From Alkalibaculum bacchi (GTDB taxonomy: Bacteria > Bacillota > Clostridia > Eubacteriales > Alkalibacteraceae): a DNA stretch of 8,665 nucleotides. A model generated the notes under the pieces. The model was not told the DNA's origin and did not search any database. It saw only the letters and a program-made list of their open reading frames with translations. Of this stretch, positions 1-5,480 are shown one piece after another (the stretch's first letter is position 1; every line of letters begins with the position of its first letter). The translations under genes and the position numbers were made by a program. The DNA is taken from positions 1 through 8,665 of the forward strand of contig NZ_CALNCS010000194.1 of assembly GCF_937875145.1 (NCBI RefSeq), written 5' to 3'.

Positions 1-54
1 TAACAAAGGCTTATAGCCGTAGAGGAAACCACCCGTTGGACGGGTGGTCCTCAT
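1..54. mobile_element. Probable terminus of an IS200/IS605-type insertion sequence (body outside window)
   Basis: Two stem-loops lie next to each other. A short one at 8-18 has arms GGCT and AGCC. A strong one at 28-48 has 8-bp perfect arms ACCACCCG and CGGGTGGT around TTGGA, extended by GAGG (22-25) pairing with CCTC (49-52). Subterminal imperfect palindromes of this kind, without terminal inverted repeats or target duplication, are typical of IS200/IS605 ends. The element junction falls at about 49-55, exactly where the conserved primase coding sequence on the minus strand stops making sense. No transposase or TnpB gene is in the window, so the assignment rests on the palindrome and on the gene interruption. 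A simple terminator hairpin is the main alternative, but it lacks a T-run on either side. Confidence 0.5.
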
Positions 55-316
55 TCCATCTCTTAGCGCAAACATCTTCTCTACCTTTAAATAATGATTG
101 GAATAACTCAATTTTTTCTTTACTTGAGCTTTTTTTAGTAATTAGTTTACCCATTTGTTCTACATCATTTACAGTAAATATTGTACTATCTTTAATATAA
201 TTCTCTTCTGGTTTTTTAATAATAAGTTTTAATCTGAGTTGCTGGATTTCAGCCCTTAAGCACTTATTCTCTTTCTCTAACAACTTATACTTTTTATATA
301 GTTCATCATACTTCAT
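11..316 (-). pseudogene. 5' fragment of a TOTE-type archaeo-eukaryotic primase gene, cut by the IS-like end
   Basis: About 90 codons of native sequence remain. The N-terminus is a Lys/Glu/Leu-rich coiled coil (roughly residues 1-35 from the Met at 316). After a linker comes a block reading KIELFQSLFKGREDVCAKRW. It closely matches the 'LFRSLFRGREDVYARRW' signature that I recall for proteins named TOTE conflict system archaeo-eukaryotic primase. Full-length members are many hundreds of residues, with primase, helicase and nuclease parts that are all missing here. The last dozen residues are encoded by the hairpin at 28-48 and are not native; the stop is at 11-13. An in-frame ATG at 334 exists, but it has no Shine-Dalgarno sequence. 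The ATG at 316 has a GGAG 12 nt upstream and gives an N-terminus (MKYDELYKKYK) that looks more natural. It lies 11-30 nt after the NERD fragment on the same strand. The family call rests on one motif block. Confidence 0.6.
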
Positions 317-345
317 CCTTAAATACCGCTCCATTTTCTACATTA

Positions 346-621
346 TTATAATAGTACAATTTCTGTTATAGATCCATTAGGCTTAGGGATATAGACATTG
401 ATTAAAAGCTTATTATCTCCTTCTAATTTCTCAAGAAATTGAAAAGTTAGGTACTCCCCATAACTACCTTTATCAAATATTGTGTTAAATACCCCATTAC
501 CACTTGCTGCCTTGTAATCAGATTTTTTAAATGCATTATTAATGAATAGAACCTTTATAAGCACAAATACAAAAGGGATTGTTGCAAGTATAATCATATA
601 GAACAGAAAATCTTCGATCAT
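346..621 (-). pseudogene. Truncated membrane-anchored NERD (nuclease-related domain) protein
   Basis: The 91-residue product starts with one hydrophobic membrane segment (about residues 5-27). The beginning of a NERD domain follows: a Gly-x-x-Gly-Glu-Tyr block at 52-57, the LEKL helix, and a strand reading KLLINVYIPK, then NG and TEI. NERD proteins usually continue with TEID and the rest of a PD-(D/E)XK-like nuclease fold, for a total of about 200 residues or more. Here the Asp position is Val89 and the frame stops two codons later, so the catalytic core is missing. A one-base deletion in the Asp codon (GAT to GT) would explain both the D-to-V change and the shift, but no further NERD sequence follows in any frame. 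The start has GAGG 8 nt upstream. It sits between radC and the primase fragment on the same strand. NERD domains occur in defence-linked and housekeeping proteins; the neighbours favour defence. Confidence 0.65.
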
Positions 622-759
622 AATATTGCCTCATTTCTTACATACTTTAAAACCTGAATACGTATTTGAATAATGGTAAACAAAATCCTAGTCATAGTAC
701 TTCCATAGATTTCCTTCATAATTTTTTTAAAGTTTTCTACTCATTATCATATTTTCAAA

Positions 760-1437
760 CTACAACAACCCATTCTCCGCAAAACTATAATAACTCTCCC
801 CAGCCACAACAATATGATCTAACAACTTAATCGAAATCGCTTCTGCTGCCACCTTAATCCTCTTGGTTACTTCGATATCTGCTTTTGATGGCTGCATGCT
901 TCCTCCTGGATGATTGTGAGCTACCATAATGCTGTTTGCTTGGTGCCTTAGAGCCGTTTCTACGATGAGCCTTGGGTATACAGGAGCTTCGTTGATGGTG
1001 CCTTCGTGTAGTAATGTGGCGTGGTTTACTCTGTTTTGGCTATCTAAGCAGATTACGTAAAACACTTCATATAGCCTGCCAGTAAATAAGGAGACAGCGT
1101 ATTCACCTGCTTTTGAAGAGCTATTAAGCTGTGGCTTATCTTTAAATTTTCCATGATTGTACCTTCTTGACAAGGACGGGATAAGAGAAAGTAGGATGGC
1201 AGAGTTTTCGGTCAGTCCTCCTTTAGCACATAGCTCCTTTGGGTCTGCATCAAATACACCAGATAAGGAGCCAAACTCTTTTATGAGCGTATGAGCTAGT
1301 TCGTTGGTATCCTTCATGGGAATGCAATAAAAAAGAAGAAGTTCTAAGACTTCATGATCTTGAAAATGGTCTAAACCCTCTGCAAGATATCGATTTTTCA
1401 CCCGTTGGCGATGGCCTTTGTGAATGTTTTTGTCCAT
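760..1437 (-). CDS. radC: RadC family protein with JAB/MPN metalloprotease-like domain (UPF0758)
   Basis: The product is 225 residues, the usual length for the family. Residues about 10-95 form the N-terminal helical (helix-hairpin-helix-like) part. Residues about 105-225 are the JAB/JAMM domain with the zinc-ligand pattern His174-Asn-His176-Pro and, after a PS pair, Asp187; it ends in the typical LLDHIVV...SFAENGLL. Despite the name, RadC proteins are not firmly established as recombination-repair enzymes. Many copies sit in mobile and defence islands, and the JAMM motif suggests a metal-dependent hydrolase of unknown substrate. The start at 1437 is preferred because AGGGAG lies 7 nt upstream; an in-frame ATG at 1500 would add 21 residues without a ribosome site. 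It is the first gene of a co-oriented series with the NERD and primase fragments (138 nt, then 11-30 nt gaps). All active-site residues are intact, in contrast to its broken neighbours. Confidence 0.9.
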   Translation of the reverse strand: MDKNIHKGHRQRVKNRYLAEGLDHFQDHEVLELLLFYCIPMKDTNELAHTLIKEFGSLSGVFDADPKELCAKGGLTENSAILLSLIPSLSRRYNHGKFKDKPQLNSSSKAGEYAVSLFTGRLYEVFYVICLDSQNRVNHATLLHEGTINEAPVYPRLIVETALRHQANSIMVAHNHPGGSMQPSKADIEVTKRIKVAAEAISIKLLDHIVVAGESYYSFAENGLL

Positions 1438-1444
1438 TTGATTT

Positions 1445-1450
1445 CTCCCT
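1445..1450 (-). promoter_or_regulatory. Ribosome binding site fixing the radC start
   Basis: The minus strand reads AGGGAG followed by seven bases and ATG at 1437. It selects this start over the upstream in-frame ATG at 1500, which has no purine-rich site before it. Confidence 0.75.
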
Positions 1451-1540
1451 TGTATTCCGATTAACGATAGTTGAACGATGGTTGAGCGGTTGTTAAACAA
1501 TTGTTTAAATGCTAGGTTATTAGGCTTTTGACGTTGAACT

Positions 1541-1701
1541 TGCTTGTTTTTCGTTATTGATGAGCGTGTAGTTTATTTGTAGAGATCCTTCGGCGCAAGG
1601 GCCTCTGGATCACTGGGGTCACGTCTTTAGGACTGGGCTCTGTAGGTCTTAGATCCTTCGCTGCGCTCCAGGATGACCTATGCAGGGGCTTGGGTCACCT
1701 T
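1541..1701 (+). repeat. Hairpin-repeat cluster A1 (degenerate leader plus two units)
   Basis: A shortened leader at 1541-1583 (GTTATTG...GCGTGTAGTTTATTTGTAG) resembles the fuller leader at 1702-1771 with an internal deletion. Two hairpin units follow, at 1584-1613 (loop variant GGCGCAAGGGCC, ending GGATCAC) and 1652-1677 (GATCCTTCGCTGCG... ...AGGATGAC). The cluster ends with GCTTGGGTCACC, which matches the beginning of the tail that closes clusters A2 and B. No gene is present. Open frames here simply translate the repeat. Confidence 0.8.
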
Positions 1702-1960
1702 TGGGGTCTTGGATGCTTCGACAAATTTGGTTATTGTTAGTTATGTGTTGGGCGTGTAATTAGTTTGAAGGGATCCTTCGGCGCAAGCGCCTCTGGATGA
1801 CTGGGGTCCCACCCTCTAAGGCTGGGCTATGTGGGTCTTTAGATCCTTCGCTTCGCTCTAGGATGACCTGGGTAGGGTTTTGCGGGTCCTTAGATTCTTC
1901 GCTTCGCTCAAGAATGACTGGGACAGCAGCTTGGGTCAATATCTCGCCTAAAAGCGAGTT
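1702..1960 (+). repeat. Hairpin-repeat cluster A2 (leader, three units, tail hairpin)
   Basis: The leader at 1702-1771 shares AGTTATGTGTTGGGC (1739-1753) with cluster B. Units lie at 1772-1801 (inner stem GGCGC-AA-GCGCC inside ATCC/GGAT), 1842-1867 (ATCCT/AGGAT arms) and 1893-1918 (ATTCTT/AAGAAT arms). The tail holds CTCGC/GCGAG arms at 1943-1958 followed by TTT. Unit spacing is 70 and 51 bp. The minus-strand translation gives the well-known spurious 'VILERSEGSKDP' peptide, so open frames across it are not genes. Confidence 0.85.
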
Positions 1961-2002
1961 TGGTTTTACTGACGACCTGACCACCTTATTTCAGAGGTTT
2001 TC

Positions 2003-2034
2003 CTTACCACCTTACCACCTTACTACCTTACTAC
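2003..2034 (+). repeat. 8-bp tandem repeat at the methyltransferase 3' end
   Basis: There are four consecutive 8-bp units: CTTACCAC twice (2003-2018), then CTTACTAC twice (2019-2034), with a partial CTT after. The array contains the stop codon of the minus-strand methyltransferase gene (2023-2025). Because 8 is not a multiple of three, a change in copy number alters the last residues of that protein, although nearby stops keep the effect small. Confidence 0.9.
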
Positions 2035-2616
2035 CTTGCGCAGCACTATATTCAACCACTTTTCCTCTTCCCTACCCTTTCGTATATCCCTAGTTATTGT
2101 CGTTTCTACGATTTCAAACTCCTTAAGGGGTTCTAGTAGTTGTTTGAGTCTATCTTCGGTTAAATCTGTAAAATATCGACCTTTTCTATCTCCTTCAAAC
2201 TCTCCGTATTTAAAAGAGGCGTAGAGATAGCCTTCTTGTTTTAATGCTTTAGAGAGATTTTTGAATATATTAGGTAAATCTCTATAAGAAATATGAAGCA
2301 AAGACGCACATGCCCATATGCCGTCGAATTCTTCTTTAAAATCTATTTCTTCAAATGTTTTACATAGTACTTCTTGCCCTATATATTCACTTGCAAATTT
2401 ACACAGTTCTTTTGAACCATCAAGGGCACAGACTTCGTAGCCTAGATTTATGAAGACTTTGCTGTCTCTGCCTGAGCCACAGCCTAGGTCTAAAATGGAT
2501 GCGCCTTTTGGAAGGTATTTTAAAAAAGAATGGTGGAGGTCTGATGCATTGGCTTCTAGACTATCTGTTATGAAGTTTTTATAAAATGTATTGTAATAGT
2601 CTAATGTCTTATTCAT
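2023..2616 (-). CDS. Class I SAM-dependent methyltransferase, substrate unknown
   Basis: The 197-residue product is a compact Rossmann-fold methyltransferase. Motif I is at residues 40-50 (SILDLGCGSGR), the SAM-ribose-binding acidic residue is Asp66 in CALDGS, and the post-motif strand FDGIWACASLLHI at 97-109 resembles the FD.V.....L.H pattern of the Methyltransf_11/25 families. Residues 127-137 (QEGYLYASFK) form the usual motif after helix D. The length fits small-molecule methyltransferases with little accessory sequence, so substrate cannot be inferred. The start has AAAGGA on the minus strand 10-11 nt upstream, slightly far. TATAAC in the upstream AT-rich DNA could be a -10 box, without a convincing -35. 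The final four codons lie in an 8-bp tandem repeat, so the native C-terminus may have been altered. Repeat clusters flank the gene on both sides. Confidence 0.85.
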   Translation of the reverse strand: MNKTLDYYNTFYKNFITDSLEANASDLHHSFLKYLPKGASILDLGCGSGRDSKVFINLGYEVCALDGSKELCKFASEYIGQEVLCKTFEEIDFKEEFDGIWACASLLHISYRDLPNIFKNLSKALKQEGYLYASFKYGEFEGDRKGRYFTDLTEDRLKQLLEPLKEFEIVETTITRDIRKGREEEKWLNIVLRKVVR

Positions 2617-2879
2617 TGTATGGTTAGTCCTTTTACTTTGATTTTTGTTATACTATTATTTACGCAAGATGGAATACTTAAGTAATAAAGCTTTATATCT
2701 TAGTGAGTAATATATAGTTAAGTATGGCGAATATTGTAAATGATATCTTCTATTATACAACATTTTAGAGTTTTTGGGATGAATTTACAATTAATTTAGC
2801 GAATTATGTCTATTACCTGAGAAATATATGTTAAGCCACCAGCCGCTAGCGTTCAGCTATCAGGGCTAGGGTATTCCTT
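2617..2879. other. AT-rich non-coding stretch upstream of the methyltransferase
   Basis: No convincing gene is visible on either strand. It holds two small perfect palindromes next to each other, TACTTAAGTA (2675-2684) and ATAAAGCTTTAT (2685-2696). After about 2835 the composition turns GC-richer (CCGCTAGCGTTCAGC), where the repeat region begins. Confidence 0.5.
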
Positions 2880-3285
2880 TTGGGTCTTAGATTCTTGGAC
2901 AGGTATGGTTATTATCAGTTATGTGTTGGGCTTTTTAGTTCGTTTGTAGGGATCCTTCGCTTGCGCTCTAGGATGACACATGGGGGTGGGGCGCTGTGGG
3001 TCTTAGATCCTTCGCTTCGCTCTAGGATGACTGCGGTGGGGCTCTGTGGACTTTAGATTCTTCGCTGCGCTCTAGGATGACTGGGGTGGGGCTCTGTGGG
3101 TCTTAGATCCTTCGCTTCGCTCTAGGATGACTGGGGTGAGGCTCTGTGGGGCTTGGATCCTTCGCTTCGCTCTAGGATGACTGCGGTGAGGCTCTGTGGG
3201 CTTTGGATCCTTCGCTTGCGCTTTAGGATGACTGGGGTGGGGCTCTGTAAGGGCTTGGACGTTACCTCGCCTGCAGGCGAGTTTT
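2880..3285 (+). repeat. Hairpin-repeat cluster B (leader, six units at 50-bp period, tail hairpin)
   Basis: The leader at about 2880-2950 matches that of cluster A2, including the identical AGTTATGTGTTGGGC at 2917-2931. Hairpin units start at 2951, 3006, 3056, 3106, 3156 and 3206, the last five spaced exactly 50 bp. Each unit is 26-27 bp (GATCCTTCGCTT... ...TAGGATGAC). The 24-bp connectors (TGGGGTGGGGCTCTGTGGG...) are themselves repeated, so this is a satellite-like array. The tail ends in the perfect palindrome CTCGCCTGCAGGCGAG (3266-3281) plus TTTT, which could form a terminator-like hairpin on the plus strand. No gene is present. Confidence 0.9.
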
Positions 3286-3287
3286 CG

Positions 3288-3371
3288 GCTTTCCGCATTC
3301 AGCTTTCCCCATTCGGCTTTCTGCATTCCGCTTTCTGCATTCCGCTTTCGGCATTCCGCTTTCGGCTTAAA
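3288..3371 (+). repeat. 14-bp tandem repeat, about six units
   Basis: Units start at 3288, 3302, 3316, 3330, 3344 and 3358. The form is GCTTTCNGCATTCC; two units (3316-3343) are identical and the last is partial. It begins three bases after the cluster B tail hairpin. The open frame crossing it is an artefact of the repeat. Confidence 0.9.
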
Positions 3372-3440
3372 TTGTCAATTACTTGAAGCATCTATCCCAG
3401 TTAGGGAATAGACTGTCATACCAAGATAGTATTCTCAATC

Positions 3441-3496
3441 AAAAAATATAAGAGGCAAATTCATCATATTATATGAGAATCTGCCTCTTATATTTT
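3441..3496 (-). terminator. Strong Rho-independent terminator
   Basis: There are perfect 15-bp arms at 3443-3457 and 3482-3496 (AAAATATAAGAGGCA and its reverse complement). The loop can pair further (ATTC/GAAT). On the minus strand the stem ends in TTTTTT (3446-3441). It overlaps the stop codon (3495-3497) of the Cys-rich frame just upstream, as expected for that gene's terminator. Confidence 0.8.
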
Positions 3497-3685
3497 AAGC
3501 ACACTTTCCATTGAAACATCCTTTCAAGGTAAAGTATTCAAGTAATGGTTTACATTTTTGACAAACAGCCTTTTTCCTCTTTCCATTTAATAGGTTCTGT
3601 ATAAACTGTAAAAATTACTTTCAAAATCTATGTGATCACACAGATTTGTCTTTCTCCGATCCCTAGTCTGGGCTATCGCGAGAAT
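3495..3685 (-). pseudogene. Probable frameshifted remnant of an unidentified gene with Cys-rich C-terminus
   Basis: On the minus strand one frame (3596 down to the stop at 3495-3497) encodes 33 residues beginning NLLNGKRKK, with a Cys-x2-Cys pair (AVCQKCKPLL) and a Cys-x4-Cys pair (GCFNGKCA) at the very C-terminus. This is a plausible metal-binding tail. A different frame directly upstream (3685 to about 3591) encodes KTNLCDHIDFESNFYSLYR. The two join naturally if one base was gained or lost near 3590-3610. Upstream of 3688 there is an in-frame TGA. The terminator hairpin immediately after the stop supports a real gene end. I do not recognise the family. A non-coding origin cannot be excluded, because the stretch is short and contains a near-perfect palindrome (3624-3647). 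Confidence 0.35.
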
Positions 3686-3903
3686 TCATCTTTTGTTTAT
3701 CGTTTTCCTATTATTCAGATTGACGGTGGATGTCGTCATTATTTTAAAACCATTTCCTTGTTACCTCTTATATACCCCAGGGATGTTTTTTCAAACATAT
3801 AATTTAAAAATTATTTTTATCTTAGACTTTTTACTTTAGCAGAATAATAGTGGGTGCTCATTTCAAAAGGTGACAACATTTCTATACTATATTAATATGT
3901 CGT

Positions 3904-5277
3904 TTATTCTTCCGTAAGTGCAGCCATTCTTTTCCCATTTTCTGCTGCATACCAAGCTGCATCTTCGTCTGTGATCTTATATCCTTTAAACATAACAATA
4001 GATCCTATAAAATATAATATTGCAGGTAATCCACCAAATAAGAGCATGAAATGTTTGATAAATTCTGGAGTAGCCTCCATTCCCGCCTTGTATCCTATTA
4101 TCGAGAGACCATAGCCGACAATTGCACCACCTAGAGTCATTCCCACTTTTACTTGAAGATTAAACATAGAGATTGCAACAGCACGATTATCCTTTCCTGT
4201 CTTATAAAGACCGTATTCACCAGCATCTAGCATATAGTTGACGCCAAAACCTGTGTACATATACATGCCTAATGTCATGATACAGTTTATAACAATATAG
4301 ATTACTAAAGATATATGTCCCAAAAATGCGATTACCAAACTTCCTAAGCCGTATACCAATAGCCCTACAACCATAGCATTTTTCTTACCTAGTTTTACGC
4401 CTATTTTAGGACTGATAATACTAGCAAACAAGCTAAAGATCATCGTTATGGTCATGGCTACAGACATCAACAAGAAATTTCCAAGTACATACATAAAATA
4501 ATATGCCATTAGTCCATTAAAGGTAAACATGCCCACATAAAAAAAGATATGAGCAAACATAACCACTAAAAGCTGATTGTTGGTAAGAACAGAGCGAACT
4601 ATATCACCTACAGTTACCCTTGCCCCACTAGAGACATTGCCCTGATCTGGGTCATAAGGCGCCGCAACTTTAGTAAGAATCGTTGCACCTATAAACATAA
4701 CAGCGGCAAATATTGCTGCTACAATAGTATATGCATTGGAATTACCTACAATAGGAGTTAAAAAGTTAATAAATGGAAGAGCTGTAGCTGAAGCGAGAAT
4801 ATTGGCTACTGCCATAGCCTGCCCACCACGAATAGACAGAGTATTTCGGTCTTCCATAGACGTTTTTGCCATAGATGCTAAAATCCCATATTGAGCTGTC
4901 GTCGTAAAGTTCATTGAGAAATGCAACAAACAGTAACCTATTACGATTATAACCGCACGAGCTGCTACTGGTAAGGAGGTCGTATCTGTAAATTGCATTA
5001 CACAGCCTGCAAAAGCCGTGTATTTTAAGATGACGAGCCAAGACCGATATTTTCCCCAGGGCAGTTTAGCCTTTTCTACAATACCTCCTGCAACTACTCC
5101 TACCATAAAATCTAAAGTACGTGCAATAAGCAAAGTCGTTCCCATGAGTGCCGCGCTAATTAATAAGTTTTCTGTAACAAAAATTGTAATATAGCTTAAT
5201 GGCAACATGTTCCCAACAGTTGATGACAAGGTGTACATAGCATAACTATTGATCTCTTTTTTAGTCAAGTTTGACAT
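3904..5277 (-). CDS. GPH-family (MelB-like) cation-coupled sugar symporter, MFS superfamily
   Basis: The product has 457 residues and about 12 hydrophobic membrane segments, the standard length for glycoside-pentoside-hexuronide:cation symporters. The family signature lies after the second segment. Residues 51-80 contain ARTLD, then the cytoplasmic loop with WGKYRSW (74-80), matching the 'ARxxD....G...D.t...WGKfRpw' pattern. In MelB two Asp residues four apart help bind the coupling cation; here the first is Asp56 but the second position is Gly60. The coupling ion or mode may therefore differ. The substrate cannot be told from sequence; sugars, glucuronides or related compounds are typical. 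AGGAG lies 8 nt before the ATG, and a 23-bp perfect palindrome sits just upstream, suggesting substrate-controlled transcription. No sugar hydrolase or regulator gene is adjacent, so it appears monocistronic. The C-terminus (EDAAWYAAENGKR) is a hydrophilic cytoplasmic tail. Confidence 0.88.
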   Translation of the reverse strand: MSNLTKKEINSYAMYTLSSTVGNMLPLSYITIFVTENLLISAALMGTTLLIARTLDFMVGVVAGGIVEKAKLPWGKYRSWLVILKYTAFAGCVMQFTDTTSLPVAARAVIIVIGYCLLHFSMNFTTTAQYGILASMAKTSMEDRNTLSIRGGQAMAVANILASATALPFINFLTPIVGNSNAYTIVAAIFAAVMFIGATILTKVAAPYDPDQGNVSSGARVTVGDIVRSVLTNNQLLVVMFAHIFFYVGMFTFNGLMAYYFMYVLGNFLLMSVAMTITMIFSLFASIISPKIGVKLGKKNAMVVGLLVYGLGSLVIAFLGHISLVIYIVINCIMTLGMYMYTGFGVNYMLDAGEYGLYKTGKDNRAVAISMFNLQVKVGMTLGGAIVGYGLSIIGYKAGMEATPEFIKHFMLLFGGLPAILYFIGSIVMFKGYKITDEDAAWYAAENGKRMAALTEE

Positions 5278-5295
5278 GTAGACTTCTCCTTTTTC

Positions 5296-5318
5296 TATAA
5301 TTTGTATTACAAATTATA
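5296..5318. promoter_or_regulatory. 23-bp perfect palindrome, probable operator of the symporter gene
   Basis: The arms TATAATTTGTA (5296-5306) and the exact reverse complement (5308-5318) flank a single T. The site lies 19 nt upstream of the symporter ATG, just before its ribosome site, where a repressor would block transcription. The minus-strand half reads TATAAT and could double as a -10 box, though no good -35 lies 16-18 bp upstream. The binding regulator is unknown; no regulator gene is nearby. Confidence 0.6.
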
Positions 5319-5376
5319 AAATATCTATTTTTACTAATTTAATTTCAATTAAGTATACCACTTTTTATGCGCACAT

Positions 5377-5408
5377 AAAAGACCTATCTTATAAAAAATA
5401 GGCCTTTT
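5377..5408 (-). terminator. Rho-independent terminator after pta
   Basis: The 11-bp arms AAAAGACCTAT (5377-5387) and ATAGGCCTTTT (5398-5408) have one A/C mismatch and a 10-nt loop. On the minus strand the stem runs into TTTTATG. It lies about 70 nt past the pta stop and separates pta from the symporter gene. T-rich sequence on both sides means it could also act on the plus strand. Confidence 0.65.
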
Positions 5409-5480
5409 AATCTTTTATCTTATTTAGGAGAAATCAATACTACAATCTCTCAAGCTACTTCTTTAGACTTTATCATGATT

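Noticed and set aside
1760..2093. Open frames on both strands across cluster A2
   Set aside because: They translate the hairpin repeat (VILERSEESKDP-type peptides) and lack ribosome sites.
2951..3232. CRISPR-like array (26-bp repeats with 24-bp 'spacers')
   Set aside because: The intervening sequences are themselves near-identical, the repeats vary, and the same units occur singly elsewhere. This is an interspersed hairpin repeat in tandem, and no cas genes are present.
3072..3386. Open frames on both strands across cluster B and the 14-bp repeat
   Set aside because: They are repeat translations with periodic residues and are not supported as genes.
3631..3640. CRP-type binding site TGTGATCACA
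   Set aside because: CRP sites need about six bases between the TGTGA and TCACA halves. Here they abut, and no promoter is nearby.
3817..3879. 20-codon minus-strand frame (MLSPFEMSTHYYSAK...) just past the symporter stop
   Set aside because: It has no ribosome site, is very short, and I recognise no family. It is compatible with chance in AT-rich DNA.
4766..5041. 91-codon minus-strand frame inside the symporter gene
   Set aside because: It is an out-of-frame shadow of a well-supported transporter with no independent start signal.
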